Source of the DNA: Euryodendron excelsum
Lineage: Eukaryota > Streptophyta > Magnoliopsida > Ericales > Pentaphylacaceae
Assembly (NCBI GenBank): GCA_033060915.1
Contig: CM065397.1
Span: 35,895,001-35,959,000 of the forward strand
Reading direction: 5' to 3'
Length of the DNA: 64,000 nt
In this document: positions 11,101 to 23,718 of the stretch, piece after piece
Layout: every line of letters begins with the position of its first letter
Position numbering within the stretch: position 1 is the stretch's first letter
Translations under genes and position numbers: made by a program
Notes under the pieces: generated by a model
The model's database searches: none
What the model saw: the letters and a program-made list of their open reading frames with translations, nothing else
Told to the model about the DNA's origin: nothing

Positions 11101-14100
11101 CTTGATTGAAATCCACTTTTAGCTTTCATGAGGCCTTCGAGAGGCTAATAGCTTCTGAGTATTGTTTTTTAAATTCTTTGCACTGTTGACAAGAAAGGGA
11201 CCTATGTGAGGCTTTTTAGGAAGGATGCCCCAGACAAGGTTGTTGGAAATGAGTTGAAATTGAGGAGTCATGGGAGGTTGTTTTGTGTTTGTAGTTCTTC
11301 TGTGTTGGCTTGACTATTGAGTTTTGATTTTGGTAGGCAAGATAGGATCATTGTTAATGTGTCACTGGAAGGATTTTGCTTCTCTGAGAGTCTTGAGCTG
11401 GTTTATAAAGGGGGTGAGGTCTCTTTTGAAGGGTTCAAAGTATCTAGAAAGTCAAGCATCTCCGATTAGTTCTTTATTTGATCAAGATGGTGGGCCATTG
11501 CCCCAATCTTCATGGCTTGGAAAGGGTTGAATTAGGACAGATTAAGAGGTTGAGGGTAGGACATTGCCGCATTCTTTGTTTCTTGTTGGCTATGGACAAC
11601 AGCCCAAGCTGTGTGTCGTTTCTCTTCTGTTCTGTTCTCTTATCTTTTTAGGGCCTATATGGCGTGAGAATTCCATCTAATTGAACTTCTTCTCTTAAGC
11701 CAGTCACATAGGGATTTTGACTTGGATGAGGAGCCCGTCTCTTGCCGTGCTTCTATTTCTGGACACCTTTCCTTTGATGAATGCATGGGTTTATGGAGGA
11801 TGGGCAAGGATGCATGCCCCAGTTGGTTGCGACTCGACTAGCAGAATGATGGATCTTATCATGACGAAGAAATGTTGTATTTTGGAGATGCCTTTAGAAC
11901 TTGGGAAAGCTTCGGGAGGTGCCCCTTGAACTTGTACCTATCTTAATATCTCATTAGCAAATATCAAGATATAACAGAGTAATCTTAATAAATGACTTAT
12001 GACATTCATACTTATCATTTTGCCATGCTGAGTTTAGAAATCTATTACCATTGTAAGTTCTCCACAGGTTGGCATCCCTTGACCCATTTGTTGAGGCGTG
12101 AGACTTTGCTGCTTCGTTGAGGTCATCTTAGATTGCTGATAAGGAGATTTGACTCTTTTTCTTTTCTTTTCTTCTTTTTTTTTCTCTCATTAAAGCCATT
12201 TTTGCCACTTGTGCCCTTGCGGGTTTTCACAGATGCCGGCTCTACCATTATTGTACGTCAGCGCCCATTTTTGGGTTTTCACTGTGTCAATAGTTTTGTA
12301 TCTTGCCATGACCCTACTCTTTTACCTATAGCGCCCCAGAGAGTTTTCACTATGTCCTCAAGCCATGTATTTTCTTGTGGTTTCTCTTGTTGATGCTGAT
12401 GAAGATGACTCATTGCCTGTTGTTGACTGAAGTTATTACTTTGGTTAAAGATTATTGATGTTGCTTTTGACAAGGGTGCAATGAAACACTTGTTATGTTA
12501 GAATAGATGTTATCTTCTCATAACTCCTTTTGCTAGATAGAGCACTTCCTAATGTAACCATCTTACTTCGAAGAGCAATGACAACAATACCCAATTTGAA
12601 AGGTCTTTTTTCGACTGTAATGTGAGCTAGGTGTCGAGTTTTTGAAAGAATAGGATAGAAGGCTCAAACCTACCATTCTACTTGACTTTGATTTCCTTGA
12701 TCACCTTTAACAATTTCATCTTTTTTTACCCTTTGCTTTTATGACTAATGCTGAGATTGTTTATTTGATGACTTCGAACTTTGCATTGGTAAATTTTCCC
12801 TATTCATTTTCTCCCACTTACATGGAGAAAAACTATCAGACTCATTTCATTCGTTTTCTGCCACTTACCTAGCAGAAAACGACATTACTAGAGCAATTCT
12901 TTTTTTTTTTTTGACATGTAACGCTACCCCTTTTTTTTTCCTTTCCCTGCCCCTTTGCTATGGCTTTTGACCCATTGTGGGTGGTGATCACCGGGCTGGT
13001 TATATGATGGCAATGTGACCGGCTTAAGGGGTTTTGCAAGGGCTCTATTTAACTATATGGTAGAGGAATTGAAGGCCTCTCTTTATTTTGATAATTGTCA
13101 TCATTGCTCCATCAGAGTTTCTAATTACACAGAGTAGTGCTTTATCAAGCTTGAGTTGATGGGTGTAGGAAAACTTCCCTGTTCATCTTTGCTAGAATGA
13201 CTTTAAGTCTTCATTGTTGGGAATGAACTTTGCTTCTAGCTTTCTGCCAAGCTGGAGATGTATTTTTGGTGACCAAGTCTCTTATCAAGGTTTGACTTTT
13301 CTACCGAAGGATCTGAAGATGCGTCTTTGGTTGTACCGGGCATAGTAGATGGCATGTTGTTCTCTAGGAGGCAAGGCTGCTAATACTGCTTCTGTGGTTT
13401 GAGTTTCCCCAAGGATTTAGAGAGAGGGGATTTCTTTTTTAACCAGTAAAACTGCCTTATTACAGTAGATCAAGGAGGGTGGTGTTGCCCCAGTTGAGAC
13501 TTTGATTGGGACTTTGTGAAAAGGTAGTTGCTCGTGCCAACCTTTGTGATCTTCTTGACATTTGTATTCCAATGACTTAAAAACTTCCTTTGTTTGTAGA
13601 TGGTTGGATATTGAGCTACTTGTAATTGATTTTGAATTTCAGTTATCATGTGCTGTTTTAGGTTGCTAGCGCTATCTGTGACAATCTGTAGAGAACCTCT
13701 AGCAAGTCTTTAGGGTCAAAAGATGCCAGCCTTCGGGGTACCCTGCAAGTTTTATTTTTGTAGAAAAAATATTTTAGCGTGGCAGAGAAAGTATTTCATG
13801 ATCAAGAGTCCTCGATTTCAGATTAGCCTATTATACACCTGATATTTACATGACACTTCATCAAGCTAAAATCAAGGGTTCCTCCTGTAGGCTTTACCAA
13901 GGCCTTTAGGGTCTGGGAATTTAATGGATGGTTTTGTCAGCCAGTTTTTAGATTGGCGAGACCTCGAGGAAAGTGAACCGATAGAAGATGAGGCATGGAT
14001 TTTCAATCGATGATCAGGGACGGAATGGCACTTTTTTTTGTCTTTTTGTTTTTTTGTTTTTTTTTTCTAGGAGGACCACCCCGTAGCTTGTGCCTTTAGT

Positions 14101-14404
14101 CCCTTCTCATGTTCGTACCTTCTGCTGCTAAGGTAGTTGGTGACCATTTTCCTAATTGTCAAGTGATTGGAGGGTTTTGTCATGTCGATGCATAGATGGC
14201 AATTGTCAGGACATGGTGTGGAGGTTGCTGCTTGAGAGGTAACACTTTGTTCATAAGCGGTCAATCCATTCTCCTCTTCAATGGGCTCATCCTTGTAAGA
14301 GCTATGGATTGGGTGGGACCACGGAGAGATTACATAGCTTTGGTTGTGCTCTTGGGCTTGGAAAAAGAAAAAGAAAAGTAAATGGAGTTAGCATATGGAG
14401 TTGA

Positions 14405-15620
14405 AGATCTTATGCAATGCATGTCCTATGTGGGTCCCTTCTTCGCGGGAATGTAGGCATGATGCTGAGTCCATTTTGGAGGTGGGGTGTTACCCTTATA
14501 TGCAATACAATACCTCTTCGACATGGGCCGGTTGAGCTTCTTTGTTTGGGAAATCCTGTCTCTACGGACGGAGAGAGATTTGGGCCTCTCTTGAGATATG
14601 GTTCCATGCATGCCATGAATCCTTAGGGTTAGGAAACCCTTAGGAGCTTTGGTAGGTTCGATTAATATGAGATCGGATTGTTCCTTTTTCTCTACAACTG
14701 ATGAGAATGTGCTGACTTGAGTTTCTTGGAATTCGTGTCTTTAGAATGGATATTGATGCATAAGCATGATAGTAGTGAATATGTGCATAGTATAATGACA
14801 ATAGATAAGCGGTTTAGGAAACCCCCTTTTCTGTCCTTGCTTCGTCTTTTGTTTCCTTGGTACTTGAAAGATGAGGGGGAGGACAAATGACACGAAACAA
14901 ATGAGAAGGTAGTGCCTTGGTTTGAAAGTTTGTATGCAATGCATGCCCTATGGGTGCCCCTAGTTTGAAAGGGGGACTATACATGTTGTGTTTGCTCACT
15001 TTTGGAGATAAAGGATTGCCCCTGTATGCAATACCATACCTGTGCTTGTAACATACATTCATTCATACATCCGTTCATTCAAGGGAAGTAAATTGACGAT
15101 TTTATTACATTGGATTTTTCTAGCACATGGAATTAAAAATAAATAGAAAGGGGTGAGGGAACATTTTCCATAGGACTTTCCACCAATCTACTATTATAAG
15201 GGAAAACCTAAACTACTCTTGAGTCCTTGGTTCTGCCTTTTTGATGTTCGGAGGTCGTTGAGCAACCTTGTCTTGGGATTTTGCCCTTTGTCTTGTGGCA
15301 ACCTTATCTCCATGAGCGAGAGGGATTGGAGCCCCTCTTATGAAATAATTCATAGATGCATGCCATAATTCTTAGGGTTTGGAACCCTTAGGAATTGGGC
15401 AGGGTTATGATTTGAGATTAGCTCGTGGGCCATTCTCTTTAGGGTTGATCATATGTATGGAGTACAAGTGGTTCGAGTTACTTCAGAACTCTTGCCGTGA
15501 GATGATTACATATGCATGAGCAGTTTAATGGCATGAATGATAAGATATTGATAATAAAGAATTCACGTATGTAAGCATAATAACAACAGGAGTAAGGAAA
15601 TTGAAAAGCGGTTGCTCTTT
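14405..15620. repeat. Degenerate tandem duplication in the B leader
   Basis: Two adjacent segments, about 14405-14930 and 14930-15620, each contain the same ordered landmarks: TATGCAATGCATG, then ATGCAATACNATACCT, then GCATGCCAT followed by the CCTTAGGGTT hairpin, then an AAGCGG motif. Element A1 has this block once (30835-31600). The ORFs at 14410-15062 fall in this non-coding leader. Confidence 0.6.
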
Positions 15621-16284
15621 CCTCGTTGGTTTTGAAAAGACACATGCCTTAAATCAGGCAGAGGTTCGGCTTTGCATGGGTGCTATGTGAACATAAGGTT
15701 GCGGGCTACTAATGCTTCCTAAAAAGCTCGGCTCCCAAATCTTCAAACCTAGGCCCACTCCCCGGGGTGGTGCCACTATAGATTGGTGATCCGAGTTGGG
15801 GAACTATCTAAGGACCGTTGGTTAGGTGACACATCTGCCTACTACCAATAGTTAATGTATTGTTCTCCCTTCTCACTAGAAGGTAGTAATCAGGGTCAAT
15901 ATTCCATGAAGATGCACATGCAAATGTGTGTGTGATTTTGGAAATTGAAGAAAAGAGCCCAACAACTCCCATACATCCTGTCATACATAATATACATGGC
16001 AGTATATAAACATAGACTAAAATGTGAACAATGGTCCACCTACAAAACAAATGCATAGAGTAAGTACTTTTCGAGGAGCTCAAATGCAAAATAAAGAATG
16101 ATGTATGAACAATGCAAGAGCATATAATGAATACAATGTTTGACATTTTGCAAAACAAATACCATTTTGAAAAGTTTAGAATTTTGAAAATGTTAGAAAG
16201 TGGATATAACAAAAGATGGTAACGGGGCGAACCTGAGGTGAGTGAAGGGTGATTAGACACTACAAAGGCCTAACCCTCTAATTG

Positions 16285-16303
16285 TCCCTAATGGAGTCAC
16301 CAA
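16285..16303 (-). other. Degraded primer binding site of element B
   Basis: Two bases inside the 5' LTR the minus strand reads TGGTGACTCCATTAGGGA. Family A has TGGCGACTCCGCTGGGGA at the same place. The differences are mainly C-to-T and G-to-A. I do not assign the tRNA. Confidence 0.65.
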
Positions 16304-16305
16304 GC

Positions 16306-18193
16306 TGTCGCACCCCCTTTTTTTTTAACCAAGCCCTCTTGGCTGGGGAAAAAGCATGGTGCTCTCTCATTTGAACTCATCCTCCTAAAAGGACAAATGC
16401 GATAGGGTTTGAATTTTTGAAATCGAATTGATTAGGGCTTTTTGAAAAGGTCTTTGAAGTCGCCACCTAACATATTTAAAAATGTGTTAGGTCATCTCCA
16501 CCAAGTAAAACCCAAGGGTTAAACTTAGGTTTTGGAAAGTATTTTTGAAAGACGTCCTCATGCGAAGGTTTTACAAGGTAGGTTTGTTTGACAACCTTAA
16601 AAATATTGGAAAGCCCTTTTGAAAATTGACTCCAATTTTGGTCTTTGAAACAGAAATTCTTAAGTCCGGGGATTAGTTACGTATAGGGAAGATGTCCTAA
16701 GACTATCACCCTACCCTGCCCTTGTAGTACCTATATGTCTATTGATCTTTTACTCACCTAATTATGACTCAACGGTTACCTATGTTTAATGCTATCCACT
16801 TAGAAAATAAAGTTTGAAAAAGAGTTTAAAAGATGGAATTGAGTTTGAAAAATGGTTATGGAATTGGGAATTTAAAAAGGGTTGTGGAATTGAAAATTTG
16901 AAAATGGCTATAACCGCACCCTATGAAGGGTTGCCTACGTACCTCCTTAGAGAGGATCAGGTCAACTGTAGTTCAGACAAGAGCCCGAAAGAGTTGGAAT
17001 TTTAAAATGGGTTTCTATTTCTAGAAAGTTTTCATTTTTAGAAAGTTTCCTTTTCGGGAACGTTTGAGTTTGAAAGTGTTTCCTTTTCAGGAAAGTTAGA
17101 CTTTGAAAATGTTTCCTTTTTAGGAAGATTTGATTTGATTTCGAAACGTTTTCTTTTTAGGAAGACTTAATTTGAAAATATTTTCTTTTCAGGAAGATTT
17201 AGTTTGATTTTGAAATGTTTTCTTTTTAGAAAGATTGGATTTGATTTTGAAATGTTTCCTTTTCAGAAAGACTTGATTTGATTTGAAAAGATTGAGATTT
17301 GATTTGAAAAGATTAGTTTCAAAAAAGATTCGATTTTAGAAGTTTGAAAAGATTTTGTTTCCTTTTTGAAAAAGATTTGTTATCTTTTTTTGAAAAAGAT
17401 TTGATTTATTTCCTTTTAGAAAGATTTGAAAAGATTAGGAAGATTTGAAAGGGTTTGAAAAGATTTGGAAATATTTTGTTTCCTTTTTGAAAAATATTTG
17501 ATTTGCTTTAAAAAGGTAAGTTTGGATTGTTTCCAAAATAGGAGGAGTTGATTTGGGGTTTAAATTTAGAAAGATTGATTGATTCGAAAATTAAGGATTT
17601 TGGGGGTTTTGAAAAAAGTTACAATTTTGGTTTGAAAAATGAAGGTTTCTCAGTTAGCAAAAACAAGATTTTCCTACGATTGGACTTTTAGGGTTTTGAC
17701 AAACACCAATTTTGTAAATGGTTCAAAAAATGAGTTTTTGAAAACATGTTTTAGGACCCAAAACCCTAACTTAGATTTTAGACATCCAAATGAATAGCAC
17801 ACTTTGCTTAAAGCCATTCTAGCCATTAGAAGGTAAGAATCACTTTAATCTCATGACTTGAAAAACAACAAAGGCACGAGGCCAAAAATGTAGACCTTTT
17901 CTGGTCATGTTAAATGTCACACAATTCTCGAAACAACCCTAATCATGAGAGGACAAGGATCATTTTGAGATCGTGTTTTTGAAAAGAAAATAATATAGGC
18001 TATTAGAAGCCATTTCAATTGTCACACTTTTCTAGGAAAATCCTAACTATAAAAAGGGTTAGTATCAACTAAGAATTGTAATTTTTTAGAAAACAATCTT
18101 GAAGATGGTTTTTAGGGATAAAGAGATGACAAAATTGCAAATGTATGACAACGATAGTAACGGCATGAATCATACAAGGGTAGGTATCACCAC
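16306..18193 (-). repeat. 5' LTR of element B, piece 1
   Basis: Aligns with 5509-7437 of the 3' LTR, from TGTCGCACCCCC to the phrase GGTATCACCAC, where element A1 interrupts it. It contains a hairpin module at about 16910-16992 and the purine-rich tract. Confidence 0.85.
16910..16992 (-). ncRNA. Conserved hairpin module, B 5' LTR copy
   Basis: On the minus strand: CGGGC-TCTT-GTCTG (two G-T pairs), TCCT-CTCTA-AGGA, and ACCCT-TCAT-AGGGT, enclosed by TTGACC/GGTTAT. All four helices can form. Confidence 0.5.
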
Positions 18194-18978
18194 TGTCGTG
18201 CCCAGATTTTTTGCACTTGAGGAATACACTCACAAGCAGGAAAACTGTTGTACTCTCTCGTTAGAACTCACCCTTCTAGAAGATTGAGTACGACTAAGTT
18301 TGAATTGAAAATAGATTTGAATAAAGGGCTTTTAGAAAACAATTTAGAGTCGCCACCTAACTTGATTAAGGTGAGTTAAGTCACCTAAAAACTAAGAATA
18401 ATCCGAAGACTACACTTAGGGTTTTTGGAAAACGATTTTGAAAATATCTCCTCAAGAGAGGGTTTTTAAGAAACACAGGTTGTTTGGAAACCTTTGGAAA
18501 ACATTTAGCCCTTTTTTGAAAATAAACTCCATTTTGGTATATGAAAACAGTGATTCTAGGTTCAGAGGTTGGTTACGTGTAGGGAAGACGCACTAAGCCA
18601 TCACCGTACCCCGCCCTTGCGGTACCTACATGTCTATTCACCCTAGATTCACCTATTAGAGTCTTCGACTAACTATTGTTCAATCCTATCGACTTTTAGA
18701 AAAGAATTTTGAAAAGAAATTGACATGATGCATGATATGTAAGTGCAAGAAAAGAGAATTGACAAATAGTTTTGGAAATAGATTTGAAAAGAAATTGATT
18801 TATTTTTAGAAAGAGATTTGAAAAGATATATTTGAAATTGGAAAGTTTTAGAAATTGAAAATAGAGATTTGAAAATAGAAATTTGGAATTAGAAAAATAG
18901 ATTATGGAATTGACAACTTGAAGAAGATTGTAGAATTGGAGATTTGAAAAAAATTGTGGAAATAAGAATTTGAAAAAT

Positions 18979-19056
18979 ATAGTGACCGCACCCATGAGGG
19001 TTGCCTACGTATCCTTCTGGAGGAATCAGGTCATTCGTAGTTCGGACAAGAGTCCA
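18979..19056 (-). ncRNA. Conserved hairpin module, A1 3' LTR copy
   Basis: Minus strand: TGGAC-TCTT-GTCCG, TCCT-CCAGA-AGGA and ACCC-TCAT-GGGT, with GACC and GGTC flanking the last two. It stands out as a well-kept island in decayed low-complexity sequence. Confidence 0.5.
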
Positions 19057-19079
19057 ATAGAAAATAGAAGGTTAGATTG

Positions 19080-20300
19080 GAAGAAAGAGATTTTGATTGG
19101 AAATTGGAATTTGAAATTTTGGAATTGAAAAGATTAGACTTTGACTTGGGAAGATAGAACTTGGAAGAAAAATTTAGACTTGCTTTGGAAAGATTGAGGA
19201 ATAGGAAACCTAGACTTAGGAAAGATTTGACTTGGAAGGGTTTTAAGAAAAGATTTGACTCGAATGTTGAACTTGGAAGATTTAGAAAAAGATTGGATTT
19301 AGGAAGGATTCAAATTAGGAAATGTCTGAATTTAGGAAAGTGTCGTTTTTAGAAAGTTTCGTTTTAGGAAACTTTCAACTCAGGAAAGCTTTGATTTAGG
19401 AAAGTTTCAACTTAGGAAAGTTTTGAATTAAGAAAGTTTCAACTTAGGAAAGTTTTGAATTAAGAAAGTTTCATTTTAAGAAAGGTTTTGAAACAGTAAA
19501 GGTTTTGAATTTAGAAATGTTTTGAATTAGGAAAAGTTTAGTTTAAGAAAGGTTTAGAATTGGGAAAGCTTCAACTTACGAAAGTTTTGAATTTGAAAAG
19601 CTTAGAATTTTAGAAAGATTTTAAATTGGGAAAGATTTGAATTTAGAAAGCTTTAGAATTTTTGAAAGATTCAAAGTTTAAGTTTTCGAAAGATTTGAAA
19701 ATCTAGATTTGAGAGTTAAAGTTTGGAAAGGATGTGGAATTACGAAAGGTTGGAATGAGGAAAGGTTTAGACTTTGAAAGATTTGAAGTTTAGGAAAGTT
19801 TAGAACTTAAGAAATATTTGGGTTTAGAAAGTCTTAACTTAAGAAAGTTTCGAATTTGCAAAGATTTGGAATTTAGAAAGATTTGAAATTTAGAAAGTTT
19901 AAGATTTAGAAAGTTTTAGAATTTGAATTTTAGAAAATCTTGAGATTAGGAAAGGTTTGAATTTAAGAGAGATTTGAAAACTTAGATTTGGAAAGTTAAG
20001 ATTTAAAAATGGGTGGAATTAGGAAAAGGTTGAATTAGGAAAGATTTGAATTTTAGAATTTTAGGAAAGATTTTTATATTCAAGCTTTGGAAGGAACGAG
20101 TTGAATTAGGAAAGGTTTGGATTTGGAAGGATTGAGATTCCTATTTCCTAAAGCAAGGAGTGGATTTTGTTTCTAGAAGAGAAGGTTTGATTCTGTTTCC
20201 AAAAACAGAGAATTGGATCTAGTTTCCTAAACGAGAGATTATATTTAGTTTCCTAAAGGGGAGATGGGATTTGGTTTCCTAAAGAGAAGATTGGATTTAA
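19080..20300. repeat. Purine-rich degenerate short repeat in the A LTR
   Basis: About 1.2 kb of loosely periodic units near TTAGGAAAGTTTTGAAT, unit about 12-17 bp, on the plus strand. The same tract occurs at 33130-34200, 44100-45120, 52300-53250 and, inverted, 59200-59960. There is almost no C on the purine strand. It falls in the transcribed part of the LTR. Confidence 0.75.
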
Positions 20301-21777
20301 CAAGGATTTGGAAAGGGAGATTTTAGAAACCCTAGATTCAGAAGACTATAGTTTTGACGTACAAAATAGGTTTTGGAAATATTTAGTTTCGATATGGGGA
20401 AATAAGAGGTTTCAGAAACCTAGATTTTGAGGCCAAAATAAGGGATTGAAAATCATGTTTTTTTTTTGGGAAAGAAAATTAGGGTTTCCTAATTGCGGGT
20501 CCTAGGGTCTGACTTGGGCACCAAGAAAAGGAATTTTTGGAAAGAGAGTTTTTGGAAACGAAGATTTTGGAGGGAGATTCTAAAAAGGAGATTTTAGGAA
20601 ATGTGTTTCGAAAAGAACTTTAGAAAGGAAGTTTTTGGAAAGTAAAACTTTGAGAGAGATTTGGAAACAAAATTTTGGAAAAAGCTTTTTGGAAAGAGTT
20701 TTTAGGAAAGTGAATTTTGAGGAGAGTGTCTTGGAAAGGAATTTGAAAAGAGAAGTTTTGGAAAATAGATTTTTGAAGTTTTTAGAAAACAATTTTGGAA
20801 AGAAGAGTTTGGAGAGAGTTTATGGAAATCATGTTGGAAAAGTGATTTTTAGGAGGAGATTTTCGAGAAGAGAGTTTTTTTAGAAAGTATAAAAACGTCT
20901 CACTTTCCTAAAGCGATTGTAACCATAAGAAGGTTAGAACCACTATAAGAAAGTGATTTTGAAAATGACAACATTTGAAAATATGGACCATGAACGTCAC
21001 TTTAAATGTAACACTTTCCTAAAGCAACTCTAGCCATGGAAATGCTAGAATCACCTTAGGATTGTGATTTTGAAAACAAATTTTGGAAAAGAAGATTTTG
21101 ATGCAATTTTGAAAAATAAGTTGGAAAATGATTTTGAAAATGACCTTTGGAAGAATGCAAGAATCATGATATGCACAATGCAAATTTGGGGTCGTGAACA
21201 TATAAGGTTAAGGCTTCACCACATAATCAAGGGGGCTGAACCCACGTGGTCTCCAGTTAGACTAAAAGAAAGCCCCCGACACGGTGACCCTCCATTAATC
21301 TAATCCTACACATGGACTGGGAATCCACTTGTTTCAAGCATGCAAAGTAGGGGGGGAAAGAGATGAGGGATTAAAATAAGGAAAACCCAAGTGGGTTAGG
21401 AGAGAGAAGAGAGAGGGGGAAGTGCAGAAAATTAAAGAGAAAACCTACCGTATGTCTTGTTTATTTCACTCTACTTTGCGCGCCTTGCTTTCTTGCTTTT
21501 TCTTCGGTCTTCGCTTCACTTCCGTCTTCGAGGGCTTGTCTTTGATCTTCAAAGCTTGTAGTTGCAGCAATCTAAGTCTTCAATGGAAGGTTGGAGGCTA
21601 GTGTATAAGTATATAGGAGTGTGTATGAGTGTATAGGAGGCTAGGGTTTGTGTTTGGTGGCTAGGGTTTGGAAAACCTAGGGAAGCTAGGGTTTAGGGAG
21701 GCTATGAGCTTTGTATATCGAATATTAGGGTTTTTAGACTGAGTTTGCGGACCTCTTTCACGCTGGAAGAGGTTCTG

Positions 21778-21785
21778 TATTTATA
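21778..21785 (-). promoter_or_regulatory. TATA box of A1 3' LTR
   Basis: TATAAATA on the minus strand within CTCTATAAATACAGA, at the same relative place in five family A LTRs. Decayed copies of the GGCGCC palindrome lie just upstream on that strand (21820-21890). Confidence 0.75.
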
Positions 21786-23509
21786 GAGATGAGATAGACC
21801 TAGCGCTTGTTGTAGTGGCGCGAGGGCAAAATTCCTCTTGGCACCAGGCCATTTCTTGGTTTGGCGCCACTATTAGTGGCACCAGCCAGTTAGGAAAGTT
21901 TGTTAAGTCGGCAAGCAACGCATCTTGGAAAGATTTGGGTGCTTGTACTAGTGACTACCATGCAATTTTTAGCCTGGCTTCACTAGGAGTGACTTCGGAA
22001 AGTCCGAAAAAGATTTAAGGGACCAGGATTGGCCCGAAAGGCCGAAAAAGGACAGGAACACTTAGAATAGTGTCCCGGAGGTATTTGACTTGAAAAATGA
22101 AGATGGGATGTGTCGAAAGGATTGACTGGGCCATTAGGGGCAAAACGGTCAATTGGGCCAGAAAGCTGCCGAGATGGACTCAGAACGCTCTGGAAGAAGA
22201 TTCGAGATTTGGAAACATTATTCAGAATGTTCCCAAAGGTTGCCGGTTTGATACCCAGAGCCAGTGTGGTTGGAAAAGGTGACCGGCCCACCAGGGGCAA
22301 AACGGTTATTTTGCACCGGGTTCACCGGAACTGAATCGGAATGATCCGAAAAGATAAAGAGAGGTTGAGAATACTATAAGAAGCATTCTCGGGAGGTTAC
22401 TAGTTTGATACCCAAAGCCAGTGTGGTTCCCGGGGAATTCGAATGCCTAAGGGCAAAATGGTCATCTTAACCGGAAGGTCTCAGAATTGACCTGAAACTG
22501 ACTAAAAGGCACCTAATCATGCTGGATTGCCTTTAAGACAACTAGAAGATTGGACTTACTATTCTGAGGATTCAAATGTGTTCTCGAGAAACGTGTCAAA
22601 AAATGGCCCTAGGGGCTGTTTGGTCATTTTTCACCAAAATGGGCAAGCAGGCACTGGTGTTGACCTAGGTTTTGAGTGTATCCACCAATCTGACGGTGGT
22701 CGCGTGATACAAGGTTTGTTGGCAATTCCCTATATCAACCTATTTGCCAGTATTTCCACTACTCTAACGGTTGTGATGTTTGCGAGTATTTTCACTACTC
22801 TGACGGTTTGCGATCATTCTCGAGACTGCCTGATCTGGGGAAGCTACTAAAGGGACTTAGCGCTTGAGAATCAACTTTCTCAAAAGGCGTGCCTAAATGG
22901 ACATTTCTGCATTGGTGGGATAACAGGCACCAAAGGTGGACCGTTCTACCATCTAGGGGACTTGGGGTCTCGTCCCAATCGACAGGTTTAAAAGGACTTA
23001 CCGTTCTGAAGGGATTTTCTTTGAAAAACGTGACGGACCGTCTCGAGGAATCAACTGTCTCGAGAGAAGGATTGGAATTGGAATTGGAAAGGGGACTTAC
23101 CGTCTTCGAAAAGACGCGCCTGATTTGGAATTAGAAAGGGGTCTTATCGTCTTCGGAAAGACAACCTGATTTGGGATTGGAAAGGGAACTTACCGTCTTT
23201 GGAAAGACGGGCCTGATTTGGGATTGGAAAGAGGACTTACCGTCTTCGGAAAGACGTGCTTGATTTGGAATTAGAAAAGGGGACTTACCATCTTCGGAAA
23301 GACGTGCATGTTAGAGTTGGAAAGGATGATGCCCCCAAGGTCATTTTTGGTCATTTTGCCTCTATTTGGGCCTGGCGGGACCCACGAAGTGATGAATTGA
23401 TGGGATTAGACTTAGAAAGTTAATTTGGATTAAAATATGCCCACAATAACTTTAACACAAGTCTAGACAGAGTGGAGACCGCTGAGCGGTCAAAAATGGG
23501 GTGCTTACA

Positions 23510-23527
23510 GCTGCCCCTCTTTTTCTG
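23510..23527 (-). other. Polypurine tract of element A1
   Basis: Minus strand AGAAAAAGAGGGGCAGC directly abuts the 3' LTR start TGTAAGC. The A2 counterpart is at 61494-61511. Confidence 0.85.
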
Positions 23528-23697
23528 TCTTTGCTTGTCAAAGACAGAAAACGATAAAGTAAGAGCCCCATGTTGACCGTGAGGCGGTCAAGGGACAAAT
23601 TTAGAAAACGAGGGTTTGGAAATGAGTATTGGTCCCAAAAGGCCTTTGAAAACGAGTTTTGGCGGGAACAGGACAAAGCTGCCCAGAATTGGAAACT

Positions 23698-23718
23698 GGC
23701 GCCACTAGGAGTGGCGCC
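23698..23718. promoter_or_regulatory. GGCGCC palindrome inside the A1 internal region
   Basis: GGCGCCACT, three bases, AGTGGCGCC: a perfect 9-bp-arm palindrome, followed by a decayed second copy to about 23760. The same palindrome flanks the LTR TATA boxes. Here it lies in the presumed 5' exon of the antisense PMD gene. A2 has degraded copies at about 61693-61755. Confidence 0.6.

Larger units (their letters stand above)
9704..16305 (-). other. Internal region of element B, no recognisable protein
   Basis: 9760-10780 is a degenerate repeat of motifs like GAAAAGTTTGAAAACC. 10790-11100 has a splice-acceptor-like stretch followed by an ATG. 11100-14000 shows patches of similarity to A1 27100-28600 (for example GTGGGCGGTGATC-type text near 12980). 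14000-16305 corresponds to the A1 untranslated leader (30780-32247). No gag is left between them, and the short ORFs here show no family motifs. This is best read as the body of a LARD-like non-autonomous element. Confidence 0.65.
18194..23509 (-). repeat. 3' LTR of element A1 (5.3 kb)
   Basis: Runs on the minus strand from TGTAAGCACC to GGGCACGACA. U3 is about 1.7 kb (23509 to the TATA at 21785), followed by a transcribed part of about 3.5 kb. The transcribed part includes a pyrimidine-rich low-complexity tract (19080-20300 on the plus strand reads as repeats of TTAGGAAAGTTTTGAA) and the hairpin module. U3 has five shortened copies of the CGTCTTCGGAAAGACG repeat (23085-23310). All ORFs inside are chance frames. 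Confidence 0.9.

Noticed and set aside
15808..16260. 150-codon frame with hydrophobic stretches in element B
   Set aside because: Overlaps the non-coding leader next to the PBS, conserved with A1 as nucleotide islands but not as protein.
22527..22850. 107-codon frame repeated in several LTRs (also 36666, 55582)
   Set aside because: Part of LTR U3; the frame differs between copies and is opposed by equally long antisense frames.
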